Source: Arthrobacter sp. ISL-95 (GTDB taxonomy: Bacteria; Actinomycetota; Actinomycetes; Actinomycetales; Micrococcaceae). From it: a stretch of DNA of 64,000 bases. Where the stretch lies: the NCBI RefSeq assembly GCF_018613695.1, contig NZ_JAGGPR010000013.1, positions 62,001-126,000 of the forward strand, in the 5' to 3' direction. The notes under the pieces were generated by a model that saw only the letters and a list, made by a program, of their open reading frames with translations, was not told where the DNA came from and did no database searches. Below are positions 1 through 9,627 of the stretch, piece after piece (positions within the stretch are counted from its first letter, which is position 1; each line of letters starts with the position of its first letter). The position numbers and the translations under genes are program-made.

Positions 1-679
1 CCTGGCTTCGAGCCTTATCCCGGGCAATGAAAACGCCGTTTTCCGCATCATCAACGGCCTTCTGAAACTCGGCGCAGACGTCATCCATAAGGGCACTGCA
101 AAAGTCCACGTTTCCGGGCACGCGGCCGCCGGTGAATTGCTTTATTGCTACAACATCCTCGAGCCCCTCAATGCCATGCCCGTCCACGGTGAAACGCGCC
201 ACCTCATTGCCAACGGCAACATTGCGCTCGAATCGGGCGTTCCGTCCGAGGGCATCATCCTGAGCGACAACGGCACAGTCATCGACCTCAAAGACCACAA
301 GGCAAACGTGGTGGGTCAGGTGGAAGTGGGCTTCGTCTACGTGGACGGTTCCAGCGTGGGCGAGATTACCGACGCCGACCTCAAGGATCGCCGCGTCCTG
401 GGGGATGAGGGCTTCATTTCCGTTATCACGGTCATCAGCCGCACCACCGGCAAGATCGTGTCCGGCCCGGAGATCCACGCCCGTGGCGTAGCCGAGGATG
501 ATTCGGTGTTTGACGAGATCATTCCCAAGATCAACGCCGCACTCGAAGAAGCTGTGCTTAACCACACAGATCACACCAACCACCAGCTGCAGCAAGTGGT
601 CCGCAGGATCATCGGCACCTGGGTCAACCGCAAGCTTCGCCGCCGCCCCATGATTATCCCGGTAGTCCTGGAAGCGTAA
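1..679 (+). CDS. rnj: Ribonuclease J, C-terminal part (5' truncated)
   Basis: The open frame enters from the left edge (codons from base 2) and ends in TAA at 677-679. It encodes the last ~225 residues of a metallo-beta-lactamase/beta-CASP ribonuclease. The beta-CASP signature HVSGHA is readable at about bases 107-124, followed by the typical RNase J C-terminal domain with its basic tail ending NRKLRRRPMIIPVVLEA. RNase J is a 5'-3' exo- and endoribonuclease that matures rRNA and degrades mRNA in the cytoplasm. The order rnj-ftsK-pgsA is common in actinobacteria, with dapA usually just upstream of rnj (outside this window). Identity is secure; the N-terminal metal-binding HxHxDH motif lies outside the window. 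Confidence 0.95.
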   Translation, partial: LASSLIPGNENAVFRIINGLLKLGADVIHKGTAKVHVSGHAAAGELLYCYNILEPLNAMPVHGETRHLIANGNIALESGVPSEGIILSDNGTVIDLKDHKANVVGQVEVGFVYVDGSSVGEITDADLKDRRVLGDEGFISVITVISRTTGKIVSGPEIHARGVAEDDSVFDEIIPKINAALEEAVLNHTDHTNHQLQQVVRRIIGTWVNRKLRRRPMIIPVVLEA

Positions 680-697
680 CCGCCCGGCAACATGAAT

Positions 698-741
698 CCC
701 CAAGGGGGCCTGAAATCCGCGGATTTCAGGCCCCCTTGGGG
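698..741 (+). terminator. Perfect 44-bp palindrome between rnj and ftsK (terminator or operator)
   Basis: Bases 698-719 are exactly complementary to 720-741 (22-bp arms, no loop), beginning CCCCAAGGGGGCCTG. It lies 18 bases after the rnj stop, where a terminator is expected, but no T-run follows. Instead the right arm abuts the TAGCGT -10 element of ftsK at 742, so the palindrome also covers the ftsK -35 region and could bind a regulator. Confidence 0.7.
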
Positions 742-755
742 TAGCGTGGCACTTA
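742..755 (+). promoter_or_regulatory. Leaderless promoter of ftsK
   Basis: TAGCGT at 742-747 fits the actinobacterial -10 (TANNNT) and lies 7 bases before the ATG at 755, so the mRNA would start at the start codon. No Shine-Dalgarno sequence is present. Confidence 0.6.
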
Positions 756-3622
756 TGGCGACCCGTACTACCTCCACGCCACGAGGCAGCTCCAGCAGCA
801 AATCCGGCGGCACAGGCCGGAGCACAGCCGCATCCAAAACCAGCGCATCCGCCAGTAAAAGCGGTCGAGGCAGCACTGCCCGCACCAAGCAGGCGGCCGC
901 CGTCGAGCCCCAAGCGCCGCTGCCGCTGCGCATGCTGTCAGGTTTCTGGCAGGGGATCGGCCATGTCGTAGGCGCCGGTGTCCGGCGAATCGGCTATGAC
1001 GTCAGCGATCTCCACCCCGCCGACCGCCGGGATGGCGCAGCCCTGTTCAATCTGGTGTTGGGCATCGCGATCGCCACCTTTGCCTGGTGGGGGCTGACCG
1101 GCTGGCTTCCGGACATGGTCTATAGCGTCGTCAACGGCACCTTCGGATGGATGTCCCTCATCCTGCCGTTCATGCTGTTCGTCTGCGCTTTCCGTCTCTT
1201 CCGCAAGCCGCAGGACGGACGCGGCAACAACCGGGTGGGCATCGGCTTCATGATCATGACCTTGGCCGGCTCCGGCCTGGCCCATGTCATCGGCGGCCTG
1301 CCCACCGTTGCGGACGGTTTCGACGGCTTGCGCAAGGCCGGCGGAATGCTGGGCTTCCTGGCAGCTGCTCCCTTGGCTGCGATCCACGTAGCTGTGCCCA
1401 TTGTTTTGTACGGGCTGCTGGCGTTTGTGTCCCTGTTGATCGTCACAGCCACGCCGTTCGGTGCCATCCCGTCCCGCATCCGGGGCGCCTACGAGCACCT
1501 CATGGGCGTCGACCTCATGGACGAGTCCGGCAAGGACGCCCATGACCGCAGCTACCTCTACGAAAATGAGGCCGCCGCCAAGCCCAAGAAGAAAAAGCGT
1601 ATGCGCTTCTTCGGCAAGGACGAGGAACCTGACACCAGCTTGGAAGGCTACGTCGGTGACGAGGCTTTCGAGCACGCTATTGTGGACGACGACGAAAATC
1701 CGGATGCGTCTGCACCACGGGTTCCGCCGGGCGTGCGTCGTCCAACACAGGCGGAAATTGCTGTCGAGAAGATCAAGGCCGCCCAAGGCCTGGGAACAAC
1801 CCCCGGGATCGAGAACCCCACCGAAGCCATCCCGATCCTTACCCCTGAGATGCCCGCACCCGCACCTCCGGTTGCGCAGGTTCCGGCGAAACCTGCGGGA
1901 GCACCCCTCCCGCAAACGCCCATCCCGCAGCGTACAGAGCAACTGTCCTTGGCGGGCGACGTCACCTACACCTTGCCGGCCTCGGACTACCTGACGCCGG
2001 GCTCCATTCCCAAGGAGCGGACGGAAGCCAATGACGCCGTCGTCGCCGCCCTGACGGACACCCTCACGCAGTTCAACGTAGAGGCCGCTGTGACGGGCTT
2101 CAGCCGAGGTCCCACGGTGACGCGCTATGAGATCGAGCTGTCACCGGGTACCAAGGTGGAGCGCGTCACCGCTTTGTCCAAGAACATCTCTTATGCCGTG
2201 GCATCGAGCGATGTGCGGATACTGAGCCCTATCCCCGGCAAATCAGCCATCGGCATTGAGATCCCCAATACGGACCGTGAAACTGTGTCCCTTGGCGATG
2301 TGCTGCGGAGCCAGAATGCGCGCCGGACGGACCACCCGATGGTCATGGGTGTCGGCAAGGACGTCGAGGGAGGTTACGTCGTAGCCAATCTCGCCAAGAT
2401 GCCCCACTTGCTCGTCGCCGGCGCCACCGGCGCTGGTAAGTCCAGCTTCGTGAACTCCATGATCACCTCAATCCTCATGCGCGCCACGCCGGATGAGGTA
2501 CGGATGGTCATGGTGGACCCCAAACGCGTGGAACTCACGGCCTACGAGGGCGTCCCGCACCTCATCACGCCCATCATCACCAACCCCAAAAAAGCTGCTG
2601 AGGCCCTGCAGTGGGTTGTTCGGGAGATGGACGCCCGTTACGACGACCTCGCCAACTACGGCTACAAGCACATTGACGACTTCAACAAAGCGGTCAGGGT
2701 AGGCAAAGTTGTGCCGCCTGTGGACTCCAAGCGCGTCATCAAGCCCTACCCATACCTGTTGGTGATCGTTGACGAACTCGCAGACCTCATGATGGTTGCG
2801 CCGCGCGACGTCGAAGACTCGATTGTCCGTATCACCCAACTCGCTCGTGCTGCCGGCATCCACTTGGTGTTGGCAACGCAGCGCCCATCCGTGGACGTCG
2901 TGACCGGCCTGATCAAGGCGAACGTTCCATCCCGCATGGCGTTTGCGACATCGTCCGTGACGGACTCCCGTGTTGTGCTGGACCAGCCGGGCGCCGAAAA
3001 GTTGATCGGACAAGGCGATGCACTGTTCCTTCCGATGGGAGCTTCGAAGGCCATGCGTGTCCAAGGTGCCTGGGTTACGGAGTCGGAGATCCATCAGGTT
3101 GTGGAGCATGTCAAGGGGCAGTTGCAGGCCGTCTACCGTGACGACGTCGCTGCCGAGGCGCCCAAGAAGCAGATCGATGACGACATCGGCGACGACCTCG
3201 AAGTCCTGCTCCAGGCAACGGAGCTTGTGGTGACCACGCAGTTCGGTTCAACGTCCATGCTTCAGCGAAAGCTTCGAGTCGGCTTTGCCAAGGCGGGACG
3301 TCTCATGGACCTGTTGGAATCCCGCGGAGTTGTGGGTCCTTCGGAGGGTTCGAAGGCCCGCGATGTCCTGGTCAAGCCTGATGACCTCGCTGCCGTTCTA
3401 GCCGCGATGAAGGGTCAGGAGTCACCGGCTGCGCCCGACGCCCACACGGCGGCACTGAGCGATAACGCGAACTCGAACATCGCCGTCGGCGGTTACGCCG
3501 AGGACCTCGTTCAGGCGGACCTGGACAACCGCACGCAAGCCATTGAATATCACGACGGCGCCGATGTCCCGAATGATGATCAAGAGGGTGGCGAGGACGC
3601 CTGGTCCCTCACGGGAAGGTAG
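755..3622 (+). CDS. ftsK: FtsK/SpoIIIE DNA translocase
   Basis: A 955-residue DNA-pumping ATPase of the division septum that clears chromosome ends from the closing septum. The first ~60 residues are Ser/Thr/Lys rich, followed by four hydrophobic membrane segments (roughly residues 65-240). A Pro-rich linker leads to the motor domain with Walker A ([10 protein letters not shown]) and Walker B ([13 protein letters not shown]). A C-terminal winged-helix gamma domain ([19 protein letters not shown]) reads KOPS/SRS-type DNA sequences. An in-frame start at 692 is possible on paper but lies just upstream of and into the palindrome; the ATG at 755 sits 7 bases after a good -10, so I chose it. Confidence 0.95.
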   Translation: MATRTTSTPRGSSSSKSGGTGRSTAASKTSASASKSGRGSTARTKQAAAVEPQAPLPLRMLSGFWQGIGHVVGAGVRRIGYDVSDLHPADRRDGAALFNLVLGIAIATFAWWGLTGWLPDMVYSVVNGTFGWMSLILPFMLFVCAFRLFRKPQDGRGNNRVGIGFMIMTLAGSGLAHVIGGLPTVADGFDGLRKAGGMLGFLAAAPLAAIHVAVPIVLYGLLAFVSLLIVTATPFGAIPSRIRGAYEHLMGVDLMDESGKDAHDRSYLYENEAAAKPKKKKRMRFFGKDEEPDTSLEGYVGDEAFEHAIVDDDENPDASAPRVPPGVRRPTQAEIAVEKIKAAQGLGTTPGIENPTEAIPILTPEMPAPAPPVAQVPAKPAGAPLPQTPIPQRTEQLSLAGDVTYTLPASDYLTPGSIPKERTEANDAVVAALTDTLTQFNVEAAVTGFSRGPTVTRYEIELSPGTKVERVTALSKNISYAVASSDVRILSPIPGKSAIGIEIPNTDRETVSLGDVLRSQNARRTDHPMVMGVGKDVEGGYVVANLAKMPHLLVAGATGAGKSSFVNSMITSILMRATPDEVRMVMVDPKRVELTAYEGVPHLITPIITNPKKAAEALQWVVREMDARYDDLANYGYKHIDDFNKAVRVGKVVPPVDSKRVIKPYPYLLVIVDELADLMMVAPRDVEDSIVRITQLARAAGIHLVLATQRPSVDVVTGLIKANVPSRMAFATSSVTDSRVVLDQPGAEKLIGQGDALFLPMGASKAMRVQGAWVTESEIHQVVEHVKGQLQAVYRDDVAAEAPKKQIDDDIGDDLEVLLQATELVVTTQFGSTSMLQRKLRVGFAKAGRLMDLLESRGVVGPSEGSKARDVLVKPDDLAAVLAAMKGQESPAAPDAHTAALSDNANSNIAVGGYAEDLVQADLDNRTQAIEYHDGADVPNDDQEGGEDAWSLTGR

Positions 3623-3634
3623 CCCCAAAGAGGG

Positions 3635-3647
3635 TAGCCTTGTGGGG
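3635..3647 (+). promoter_or_regulatory. Leaderless promoter of pgsA
   Basis: TAGCCT at 3635-3640, then a 6-base spacer, then the GTG start at 3647. No ribosome-binding site separates them. It lies only 13 bases after the ftsK stop. Confidence 0.6.
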
Positions 3648-4249
3648 TGACTAAAGCCGAGGGTGATAACGCGACTTCCAGCAGCTCCGACATCTGGAAC
3701 CTGCCCAACATCCTCACAATGCTCCGCATCGCCCTGGTTCCGTTCTTCATATGGTTCCTTGTTGCCGACGACGGCCAGTACGGTATCTGGCGCTGGGCGG
3801 CCGTAGTGGTTTTCGCCGTCGCCATCTATACGGACAAGCTCGACGGCGACATCGCCAGGGCGAGGGGCCTGATCACCAATTTCGGTAAGATCGCAGACCC
3901 CATCGCCGACAAACTGCTGATCGGTTCCGCGCTCGTTCTGCTGTCCATCCTGGGAGAGTTGCCCTGGTGGGTGACCATCCTCATCCTCGTCCGGGAGTGG
4001 GGGATCACAGCCCTCCGGTTCGTCGTCATCAGGTACGGCGTCATGCCGGCCTCCCGGGGTGGCAAGCTGAAAACAGTAATCCAAACCGTGGCCATCTTCC
4101 TCTACATCCTTCCGCTGAAGGCGTTCGCTCCCTGGCTGGGTGACGTCGCCTTCTGGGTCATGATGCTGGCTTTTGCCATTACTCTGTGGACCGGAGTGGA
4201 GTATGTGGTCCAGGCCCTTAAACTGCGCGCGGCCGGGCGGCGTGCATGA
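3647..4249 (+). CDS. pgsA: CDP-diacylglycerol-glycerol-3-phosphate 3-phosphatidyltransferase (PgsA)
   Basis: A 200-residue integral membrane enzyme making phosphatidylglycerol phosphate from CDP-diacylglycerol and glycerol 3-phosphate, the committed step to phosphatidylglycerol and cardiolipin. The CDP-alcohol phosphotransferase signature is complete: D63, D66-G67, A70-R71, G80, D84 and D88. Four or five hydrophobic helices surround it. It begins with GTG behind a leaderless promoter and overlaps cinA by ATGA, so the two are translationally coupled. The same pair precedes clgR in mycobacteria (pgsA3-clgR). Confidence 0.93.
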   Translation: MTKAEGDNATSSSSDIWNLPNILTMLRIALVPFFIWFLVADDGQYGIWRWAAVVVFAVAIYTDKLDGDIARARGLITNFGKIADPIADKLLIGSALVLLSILGELPWWVTILILVREWGITALRFVVIRYGVMPASRGGKLKTVIQTVAIFLYILPLKAFAPWLGDVAFWVMMLAFAITLWTGVEYVVQALKLRAAGRRA

Positions 4250-4758
4250 CGAAAAATGAAGGCGCATCCGCAGCCGCGCAGACATCCACGGCTGCGGTCG
4301 CTATCGCCATCGGGAACAAACTCACGGTAGCCACGGCTGAGTCACTGACAGCCGGAATGGTTGCTGCAACGCTGGCCAACACGCCGGGCGCCTCCGGAAT
4401 GCTGCAGGGCGGTGTGGTTGCCTACCAGAATTCGGTGAAGGCCGGCGTTCTGGGCGTTTCGCAGGAGCTGCTTGACGCTGTGGGATCCGTTGACGGGCAA
4501 GTGGCGGAAGCAATGGCCGATGGCGCCCGGAGGGTCTGCGGGGCCGACCTCGGGATCTCCACCACGGGTGTGGCGGGACCCGATCCGCACGACGGCAAAG
4601 CAGTAGGAACGGTGTTCATTGGAATTGCCGGTAAATCCGGAACCGAGTCGTTTGAATACAGGTTTTCGGGGGACAGGCATTCCATCAGGGAGCAAGCCTG
4701 CGAGGCGGCTGTGGCGCGTCTGCTTGCTGCGTTGAGTGACGTTGGTTACCGTTCGTAA
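4246..4758 (+). CDS. cinA: CinA C-terminal family protein (nicotinamide-nucleotide amidohydrolase, PncC type)
   Basis: A 170-residue stand-alone CinA C-terminal domain; the N-terminal MoCF domain of full-length CinA is absent. Family features seen are LTVATAESLTAGMVAATLA at residues ~25-43, VAYQNSVKAGVLGV, and GISTTGVAGPDPHDGKAVGTVFIG. Members of the PncC class deamidate nicotinamide mononucleotide to nicotinic acid mononucleotide, recycling pyridine nucleotides; this activity is inferred from the family. It overlaps the pgsA stop by four bases and is followed by a 230-base gap before clgR. Confidence 0.88.
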   Translation: MTKNEGASAAAQTSTAAVAIAIGNKLTVATAESLTAGMVAATLANTPGASGMLQGGVVAYQNSVKAGVLGVSQELLDAVGSVDGQVAEAMADGARRVCGADLGISTTGVAGPDPHDGKAVGTVFIGIAGKSGTESFEYRFSGDRHSIREQACEAAVARLLAALSDVGYRS

Positions 4759-4827
4759 AGTAGTCGGGAACAAAAACTGATTGCCAATAGTTGTGTCATT
4801 GTGTCGCTTCGGAAGAGCCGGGGCGCC

Positions 4828-4869
4828 TAGGATGTAAAAACCAACCCGGTCCGCCAGTCAGCGAACCGG
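4828..4869 (+). promoter_or_regulatory. Putative clgR promoter and leader hairpin
   Basis: TAGGAT at 4828-4833 resembles a -10 element; no convincing -35 is seen. Just downstream, 4846-4854 and 4861-4869 form a 9-bp stem with one mismatch and a 6-base loop. This leaves a ~150-base leader before the clgR start, unlike the leaderless genes nearby. Confidence 0.4.
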
Positions 4870-4988
4870 ATGAATGAGGGAGCAAGGCGATACAGATGGT
4901 AAAGCAGCCCGTATCCGTAAACGGCGTTGTCCGCTGGAAGGATGTGGGCTTGGCTGATCAGACACAGAGCGAACAGAAGGAGCGCAAA

Positions 4989-5330
4989 ATGGTTGTACTA
5001 CGCCACGAGATCGGTGATGTACTGCGCGATGTCCGCCAGCGTCAGGGCCGTACCCTCCGCGAGGTTTCGCACAGCGCCCGCGTTTCACTCGGCTACTTGA
5101 GTGAAGTTGAACGCGGCCAAAAGGAGGCTTCTTCCGAGCTCCTGTCTTCTATCTGCACAGCCCTGGATGTTCCGCTGTCCCACATGCTTCGCGAAGTCAG
5201 CGATCGCGTGGCCGTCGCAGAAGGTGTTGCAGTTCCGGACACTGTTCCGCAGGAATTCTCCCAGCGTTATGGTCGCGATCTGGACCTCACGGACGACTTC
5301 CCGCAGGGAATGCTCTCCGGAGCCCGGTAA
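4989..5330 (+). CDS. clgR: ClgR-type XRE-family transcriptional regulator
   Basis: A 113-residue helix-turn-helix regulator. The HTH spans about residues 10-65 ([23 protein letters not shown]). In actinobacteria ClgR activates clpP, clpC and stress genes and is itself degraded by ClpP. Its place downstream of pgsA matches clgR (Rv2745c) in Mycobacterium, and the length is close to that protein's. The start at 4989 is fixed by AAGGAG at 4977-4982 with 6-base spacing; a longer in-frame start at 4896 lacks this support. A strong bidirectional terminator follows. Confidence 0.9.
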   Translation: MVVLRHEIGDVLRDVRQRQGRTLREVSHSARVSLGYLSEVERGQKEASSELLSSICTALDVPLSHMLREVSDRVAVAEGVAVPDTVPQEFSQRYGRDLDLTDDFPQGMLSGAR

Positions 5331-5350
5331 CCGTTTCGCCAGAATCATGG

Positions 5351-5384
5351 AAAAGGTCCCCAGCCTGAGGCTGGGGACCTTTTT
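5351..5384. terminator. Bidirectional intrinsic terminator between clgR and the marR gene
   Basis: A 15-bp perfect stem (5351-5365 with 5369-5383) and a 3-base loop, flanked by an A-run on the left and a T-run on the right. It can serve clgR on the + strand and the convergent MarR gene on the - strand. Confidence 0.9.
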
Positions 5385-5422
5385 CGTTGAATGCGCGGGT
5401 CGTCCAATGGGCTGGATGCTGC

Positions 5423-5962
5423 TCAGACGGCCTCGGATTTGGCCTCGACGTCGATTTCCGGATCCTTCACGTTGAGGACGCCATCGCCGTAGATGGCGTT
5501 AAGGCGGCCCATGTAGTCAGCGAGCGTTTGGACGTCTTCCAGCGGCCATTCGCCGAGACGTTCACGGAATACCTGCCTCCGAGCGTCCTGAACCTGGTGC
5601 ATCTTCTCTTCGCCCTTATCCGTCAACCGGATGGATTGGGCCCTGCCGTCCTGCGGGTCCGCCTCCTTGTAAACAAGGCCGATTCTCTCCAGGAAAGCGA
5701 TCTGACGGCTCACGGAAGGCTTGCCCACCCCAATGCAGGTGGCAAGGTCAGTGAGTCGGATGGGCCCTTCCCTGCGGATGACGGTAAGGAGCCCGTAGGC
5801 GGCCGGTTCCATGTCCGGATGGACCTGCCGTGACAATTGATGGGAGATCGAACGGGCGCGGCGCCAGAGCAGGCTCAGCTGGTGTTCCACCTGCTGGAGG
5901 GCGTCGTCCACGGAATCGCCTGGCACGGCCGGACCGGGGGTGCTCTGGAGAGGATTGCTCAT
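5423..5962 (-). CDS. MarR-family transcriptional regulator
   Basis: A 179-residue winged-helix regulator. After an N-terminal tail, the MarR fold runs from about residue 25 (VEHQLSLLWRRARSISHQL) through the recognition helix (GVGKPSVSRQIAFLERIGLV) and the wing (DGRAQSIRLTDKGEE). Its ligand and targets cannot be read from sequence. I placed the start at 5962 because TAGAAT (5975-5970 on the - strand) lies 7 bases upstream, giving a leaderless mRNA; longer in-frame starts run into the divergent DUF3046 gene. It converges on clgR across a shared terminator and interrupts the clgR-recA region otherwise familiar from mycobacteria. Confidence 0.88.
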   Translation of the reverse strand: MSNPLQSTPGPAVPGDSVDDALQQVEHQLSLLWRRARSISHQLSRQVHPDMEPAAYGLLTVIRREGPIRLTDLATCIGVGKPSVSRQIAFLERIGLVYKEADPQDGRAQSIRLTDKGEEKMHQVQDARRQVFRERLGEWPLEDVQTLADYMGRLNAIYGDGVLNVKDPEIDVEAKSEAV

Positions 5963-5975
5963 GGCAACCATTCTA
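5962..5975 (-). promoter_or_regulatory. Leaderless promoter of the marR-type gene
   Basis: On the - strand TAGAAT (5975-5970) is followed by a 7-base spacer and the ATG at 5962. Upstream sequence is shared with the divergent gene at 6004. Confidence 0.6.
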
Positions 5976-6003
5976 GAGTCCGGCGTCATGAGAGACTCTA
6001 TCG

Positions 6004-6228
6004 GTGAGGGCAAGTGACTTTTGGCGATTAATGGACGACGAATTCGGGGCAGGCTACTCCCGGGTCCTGGCCAACTCCCTGGTACTCGCCGGTGTAGGTG
6101 GACGGACCGCGGTCGAGGCATTGGCCTCCGGTTATCAGCCGCGAGAGGTGTGGTTGGCCATGTGCGAAGTTCAGGACGTTCCTCCTGAGCGAAGGCTGGG
6201 CAGGGACATCAAGCCGGCGGCCAACTAA
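6004..6228 (+). CDS. DUF3046 domain protein
   Basis: A 74-residue conserved actinobacterial protein of unknown function with GTG start. The family pattern is visible: SDFWRLMDDEFGAGYSRVLANSLVL near the N terminus, then GGRTAVEALASGYQPREVWLAMCE, and a short conserved tail with VPPERRLGRD. Homologues sit directly upstream of recA in many actinobacteria (Rv2738c in Mycobacterium tuberculosis), as here. No enzymatic motif is seen. Confidence 0.85.
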   Translation: MRASDFWRLMDDEFGAGYSRVLANSLVLAGVGGRTAVEALASGYQPREVWLAMCEVQDVPPERRLGRDIKPAAN

Positions 6229-6279
6229 GCGCCGGCACTCGATGGCGGGCGCCCGCGTTGGGACACGCCGATGCTTTGT

Positions 6280-6308
6280 TCGAATATCTGTTCGGATGGG
6301 GATATGCT
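6280..6308 (+). promoter_or_regulatory. LexA (SOS) box and promoter of recA
   Basis: TCGAATATCTGTTCGG at 6280-6295 matches the actinobacterial SOS box TCGAAC-N4-GTTCGA at 10 of 12 positions. TATGCT at 6303-6308 is a plausible -10. The leader to the recA ATG is then ~175 bases. Confidence 0.75.
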
Positions 6309-6485
6309 CCTGTGAGAGGAAAATTGATCCTGAAGGACGCATTCCAGAGCTTCCGGCGGACCCGGTTTATCCACATAGCCACTGCCGGCTACTAAAAATG
6401 TCAGTGCACCGTAATAACGTCTGACATGACAGGAAAGCGGCCCTTCGGGCCACTCCACAGCGAGAAAGCATCAGAGGTGTGAACC

Positions 6486-7529
6486 ATGGCGGCAACCCCG
6501 GATCGTGAGAAGGCGCTCGAAGCAGCGCTTGCCCAGATCGACAAGCAGTTCGGCAAAGGCTCCATCATGCGCCTGGGTGATGACACCCGCGCACCAATTG
6601 AGGTCATTCCCACCGGCTCCATTGCACTGGATGTCGCCCTTGGTATTGGGGGCTTGCCCCGAGGCCGCGTGGTGGAAATCTATGGCCCGGAATCATCGGG
6701 TAAGACCACCGTGGCACTTCACGCCGTAGCCAGCGCACAGCGCGCCGGCGGTATCGCGGCCTTCATCGACGCTGAACACGCGCTTGACCCTGATTACGCC
6801 GCCAAGCTTGGCGTGGACACGGATGCACTCTTGGTCTCCCAGCCGGACACCGGTGAGCAGGCCCTGGAGATCATGGACATGCTGGTGGGTTCCGGCTCGC
6901 TGGACATCGTGGTCATCGACTCCGTGGCCGCCCTGGTGCCTCGCGCTGAAATCGAAGGCGAAATGGGCGACTCCCACGTTGGCCTCCAGGCCAGGCTCAT
7001 GAGCCAGGCACTGCGTAAGATCACCGGCCGCCTCAGCCAGACCAAGACCACCGCCATCTTCATCAACCAGTTGCGTGAAAAGATCGGCGTGTTCTTTGGA
7101 TCCCCGGAAACCACTACAGGTGGTAAGGCGCTGAAATTCTACGCGTCAGTGCGCATCGACGTTCGCCGCATCCAGACCCTGAAGGAAGGTGCGGACTCCG
7201 TCGGTAACCGCACCAAGGCAAAGATCGTCAAGAACAAGATGGCTCCGCCCTTCAAGATCGCTGAGTTCGACATCATCTACGGCCAGGGCATCTCCCGCGA
7301 GGGCGGCATCATTGACATGGGTGTGGAGCACGGCATCATCAAGAAGTCGGGCTCGTGGTTTACCTACGACGGCGATCAACTGGGCCAGGGCATGGAGAAC
7401 TCGCGTCGCTTCCTGCGCGACAATCCAGAACTCGCCCAGGAATTGGAACGTCTGATCAAGGAAAAGCTCGGTGTGGGCGTCGCCAAGGTCGAAGAGGATT
7501 CCCCGAAGCTGAAGGCCGTTGACGGCTAG
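6486..7529 (+). CDS. recA: Recombinase RecA
   Basis: A 347-residue RecA with Walker A GPESSGKT at residues 67-74, Walker B region [14 protein letters not shown], the L2 loop sequence [27 protein letters not shown], and an acidic C-terminal tail. It forms filaments on single-stranded DNA, drives homologous pairing and triggers LexA self-cleavage. No intein is present, unlike M. tuberculosis RecA. A LexA box lies 190 bases upstream, so SOS induction is expected. recX overlaps its last 11 bases. Confidence 0.98.
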   Translation: MAATPDREKALEAALAQIDKQFGKGSIMRLGDDTRAPIEVIPTGSIALDVALGIGGLPRGRVVEIYGPESSGKTTVALHAVASAQRAGGIAAFIDAEHALDPDYAAKLGVDTDALLVSQPDTGEQALEIMDMLVGSGSLDIVVIDSVAALVPRAEIEGEMGDSHVGLQARLMSQALRKITGRLSQTKTTAIFINQLREKIGVFFGSPETTTGGKALKFYASVRIDVRRIQTLKEGADSVGNRTKAKIVKNKMAPPFKIAEFDIIYGQGISREGGIIDMGVEHGIIKKSGSWFTYDGDQLGQGMENSRRFLRDNPELAQELERLIKEKLGVGVAKVEEDSPKLKAVDG

Positions 7530-8061
7530 AAGAGGGCCGGCCGCGGATTCTTCGATAGCGGCCGATCCCGAACCTGATCCTGAATCCGTGGCGCGGGCCA
7601 TCGTCTTGAGACAGTTGACGATGGCGCCGCGGAGTCGGCTGCAGTTGTCACGGAAGCTCGCGGAGCGGAATGTTCCCGAGGACGTGGCTGAGGCAGTCCT
7701 GGATCGCTTCGAAGAAGTTCAGCTGATCGATGATGCTGAGTTTGCCAGGATGTGGGTCCGGAGCCGCTCGCAAAGCAAAAAGCTTGCAAAAGGCGCCATC
7801 CGTCGCGAACTGGCGGACAAAGGCATCGAGCTGGATGCGGCTGAAGAAGCCCTATCGCAGCTGAGCGACGAAGATGAGGAATCGGCTGCTCGGGAGCTGG
7901 TTCAGCGTAAGCTGCGGCCCAGTATGGACCTGACCGATCGGGCTGAGCGGGACAAGTACACCCGCCGGCTGGCGTCGATGCTGGCACGTAAGGGTTACGC
8001 CCCCTCCATGGCGTTCAGGATCGTCGGTGAGGTGCTGGCAGAAGCCGGTACCCTTGAGTAG
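7519..8061 (+). CDS. recX: Regulatory protein RecX
   Basis: A 180-residue all-helical protein with the RecX three-helix repeats ([52 protein letters not shown]). RecX caps RecA filaments and limits recombinase activity. TTG at 7519 is the likely start: it overlaps the recA stop region, giving translational coupling, and no better start follows before the conserved helices. It overlaps miaB by one base. Confidence 0.9.
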   Translation: MTARRGPAADSSIAADPEPDPESVARAIVLRQLTMAPRSRLQLSRKLAERNVPEDVAEAVLDRFEEVQLIDDAEFARMWVRSRSQSKKLAKGAIRRELADKGIELDAAEEALSQLSDEDEESAARELVQRKLRPSMDLTDRAERDKYTRRLASMLARKGYAPSMAFRIVGEVLAEAGTLE

Positions 8062-9608
8062 TGAGTTTGACCATTCCCTCCCCATCAGCTGCCACCTCTC
8101 CTTCTGTTGACCCCCAAACTACTGCAGAGCCACGGACCTATCAGGTTCGGACTTTCGGCTGCCAGATGAACGTCCATGATTCAGAGCGCATGGCGGGACT
8201 TCTCGAAGAAGCCGGTTATGTGCCCGCTGATGGCGAGGTGGCGGATGTCGTGGTGTTCAACACCTGTGCTGTTCGTGAGAATGCAGACAACAAACTCTAC
8301 GGAAACCTCGGACAGCTACGGGAGGTCAAAGAGGCGAACCCTTCAATGCAGATTGCTGTTGGCGGTTGCCTGGCCCAGAAGGACCGCGAAACCATCGTCA
8401 AGAAGGCGCCGTGGGTTGACGCCGTGTTTGGTACACACAACGTGGGGGCACTGCCGGCCCTGCTGAACCGTGCCCGGCATAACAATGAAGCACAGCTGGA
8501 GATTCTCGAATCCCTGGATGTTTTTCCTTCAACGCTCCCCACCAAGCGTGACTCCGTGTACGCGGGGTGGGTTTCGATCTCCGTGGGTTGCAATAACACC
8601 TGCACCTTCTGCATTGTGCCTTCGCTTCGTGGCAAGGAGAAAGACCGGCGCCCCGGGGAAATCCTGTCGGAAATCCAGGCGCTCGTGGATGACGGAGCTG
8701 TTGAAGTGACGCTGCTGGGCCAGAACGTGAATTCCTACGGTGTGGAATTCGGCGACCGCCAGGCATTTTCCAAACTCCTGCGGGCTTGCGGAGAAATCGA
8801 AGGGTTGGAACGCGTTCGTTTCACCAGCCCGCACCCCGCAGCTTTCACCGACGATGTTATTGATGCCATGGCTGAGACACATAACGCCATGCCCCAGTTG
8901 CACATGCCGTTGCAGTCCGGCTCGGACAAGGTGCTCAAGGACATGCGCCGCTCTTACCGTTCCAGCAAGTTCCTGGGAATTCTGGACAAGGTGCGCGAAC
9001 GCATTCCCCATGCCGCCATCACAACTGACATCATTGTTGGCTTCCCGGGCGAAACCGAAGAAGATTTCCAAGCGACCCTGGACGTTGTGGAGAAGTCGCG
9101 GTTCGCCTCCGCCTTTACCTTCCAGTACTCCAAGCGGCCCGGCACGCCGGCTGCTGACCTGCCGGAGCAACTCCCCAAGGCCGTAGTGCAGGAGCGTTAC
9201 GAACGCCTCACGGCGCTGCAGGACCGTATAGCTGGAGAAGAAAACGCCAAGCAGTTGGGACGCAAAGTGGAGGTCCTGGTCACCGCGCAGTCAGGACGGA
9301 AAGCCCGCGAAACGCATCGGTTGTCCGGCCGATCCAAGGACCAAAGGCTGGTGCACTTCTCCGTGCCGGACGGTGCTGAGGCTCCGCGGCCGGGTGACTT
9401 CGTCACCGTCACCATTACCGAGGCCGCAGCGTTCCACCTCGTAGCTGATCCGGAAACTCCGGAGGATTACGTTATGCGCCGCTCCCGTGCAGGCGATGCT
9501 TGGGATCGCTCACAGGCTGATTCCTGTGGCATTCCGGCAGCAGGGGCGGCGCCAGGCAAGACGGGTGTGTCGTTGGGCATGCCGTCGTTGCCTGTTCGTC
9601 GCGCCTAG
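8061..9608 (+). CDS. miaB: tRNA-2-methylthio-N6-dimethylallyladenosine synthase MiaB
   Basis: A 515-residue radical SAM methylthiotransferase that adds the 2-methylthio group to i6A37 of tRNAs, using the product of MiaA encoded next door. Seen in order: the UPF0004 domain with its cluster cysteines ([36 protein letters not shown]), the radical SAM motif CNNTCTFC, then a TRAM domain. The last ~45 residues, after the TRAM domain, are a lineage-specific tail. The GTG start shares a base with the recX stop. Confidence 0.95.
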   Translation: MSLTIPSPSAATSPSVDPQTTAEPRTYQVRTFGCQMNVHDSERMAGLLEEAGYVPADGEVADVVVFNTCAVRENADNKLYGNLGQLREVKEANPSMQIAVGGCLAQKDRETIVKKAPWVDAVFGTHNVGALPALLNRARHNNEAQLEILESLDVFPSTLPTKRDSVYAGWVSISVGCNNTCTFCIVPSLRGKEKDRRPGEILSEIQALVDDGAVEVTLLGQNVNSYGVEFGDRQAFSKLLRACGEIEGLERVRFTSPHPAAFTDDVIDAMAETHNAMPQLHMPLQSGSDKVLKDMRRSYRSSKFLGILDKVRERIPHAAITTDIIVGFPGETEEDFQATLDVVEKSRFASAFTFQYSKRPGTPAADLPEQLPKAVVQERYERLTALQDRIAGEENAKQLGRKVEVLVTAQSGRKARETHRLSGRSKDQRLVHFSVPDGAEAPRPGDFVTVTITEAAAFHLVADPETPEDYVMRRSRAGDAWDRSQADSCGIPAAGAAPGKTGVSLGMPSLPVRRA

Positions 9609-9627
9609 GGCCGGACCACGGAATCAC

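Noticed and set aside
692-754. Longer N terminus for FtsK from ATG 692
   Set aside because: The added codons are the palindrome itself and encode a mirror-like peptide; the leaderless ATG at 755 is better supported.
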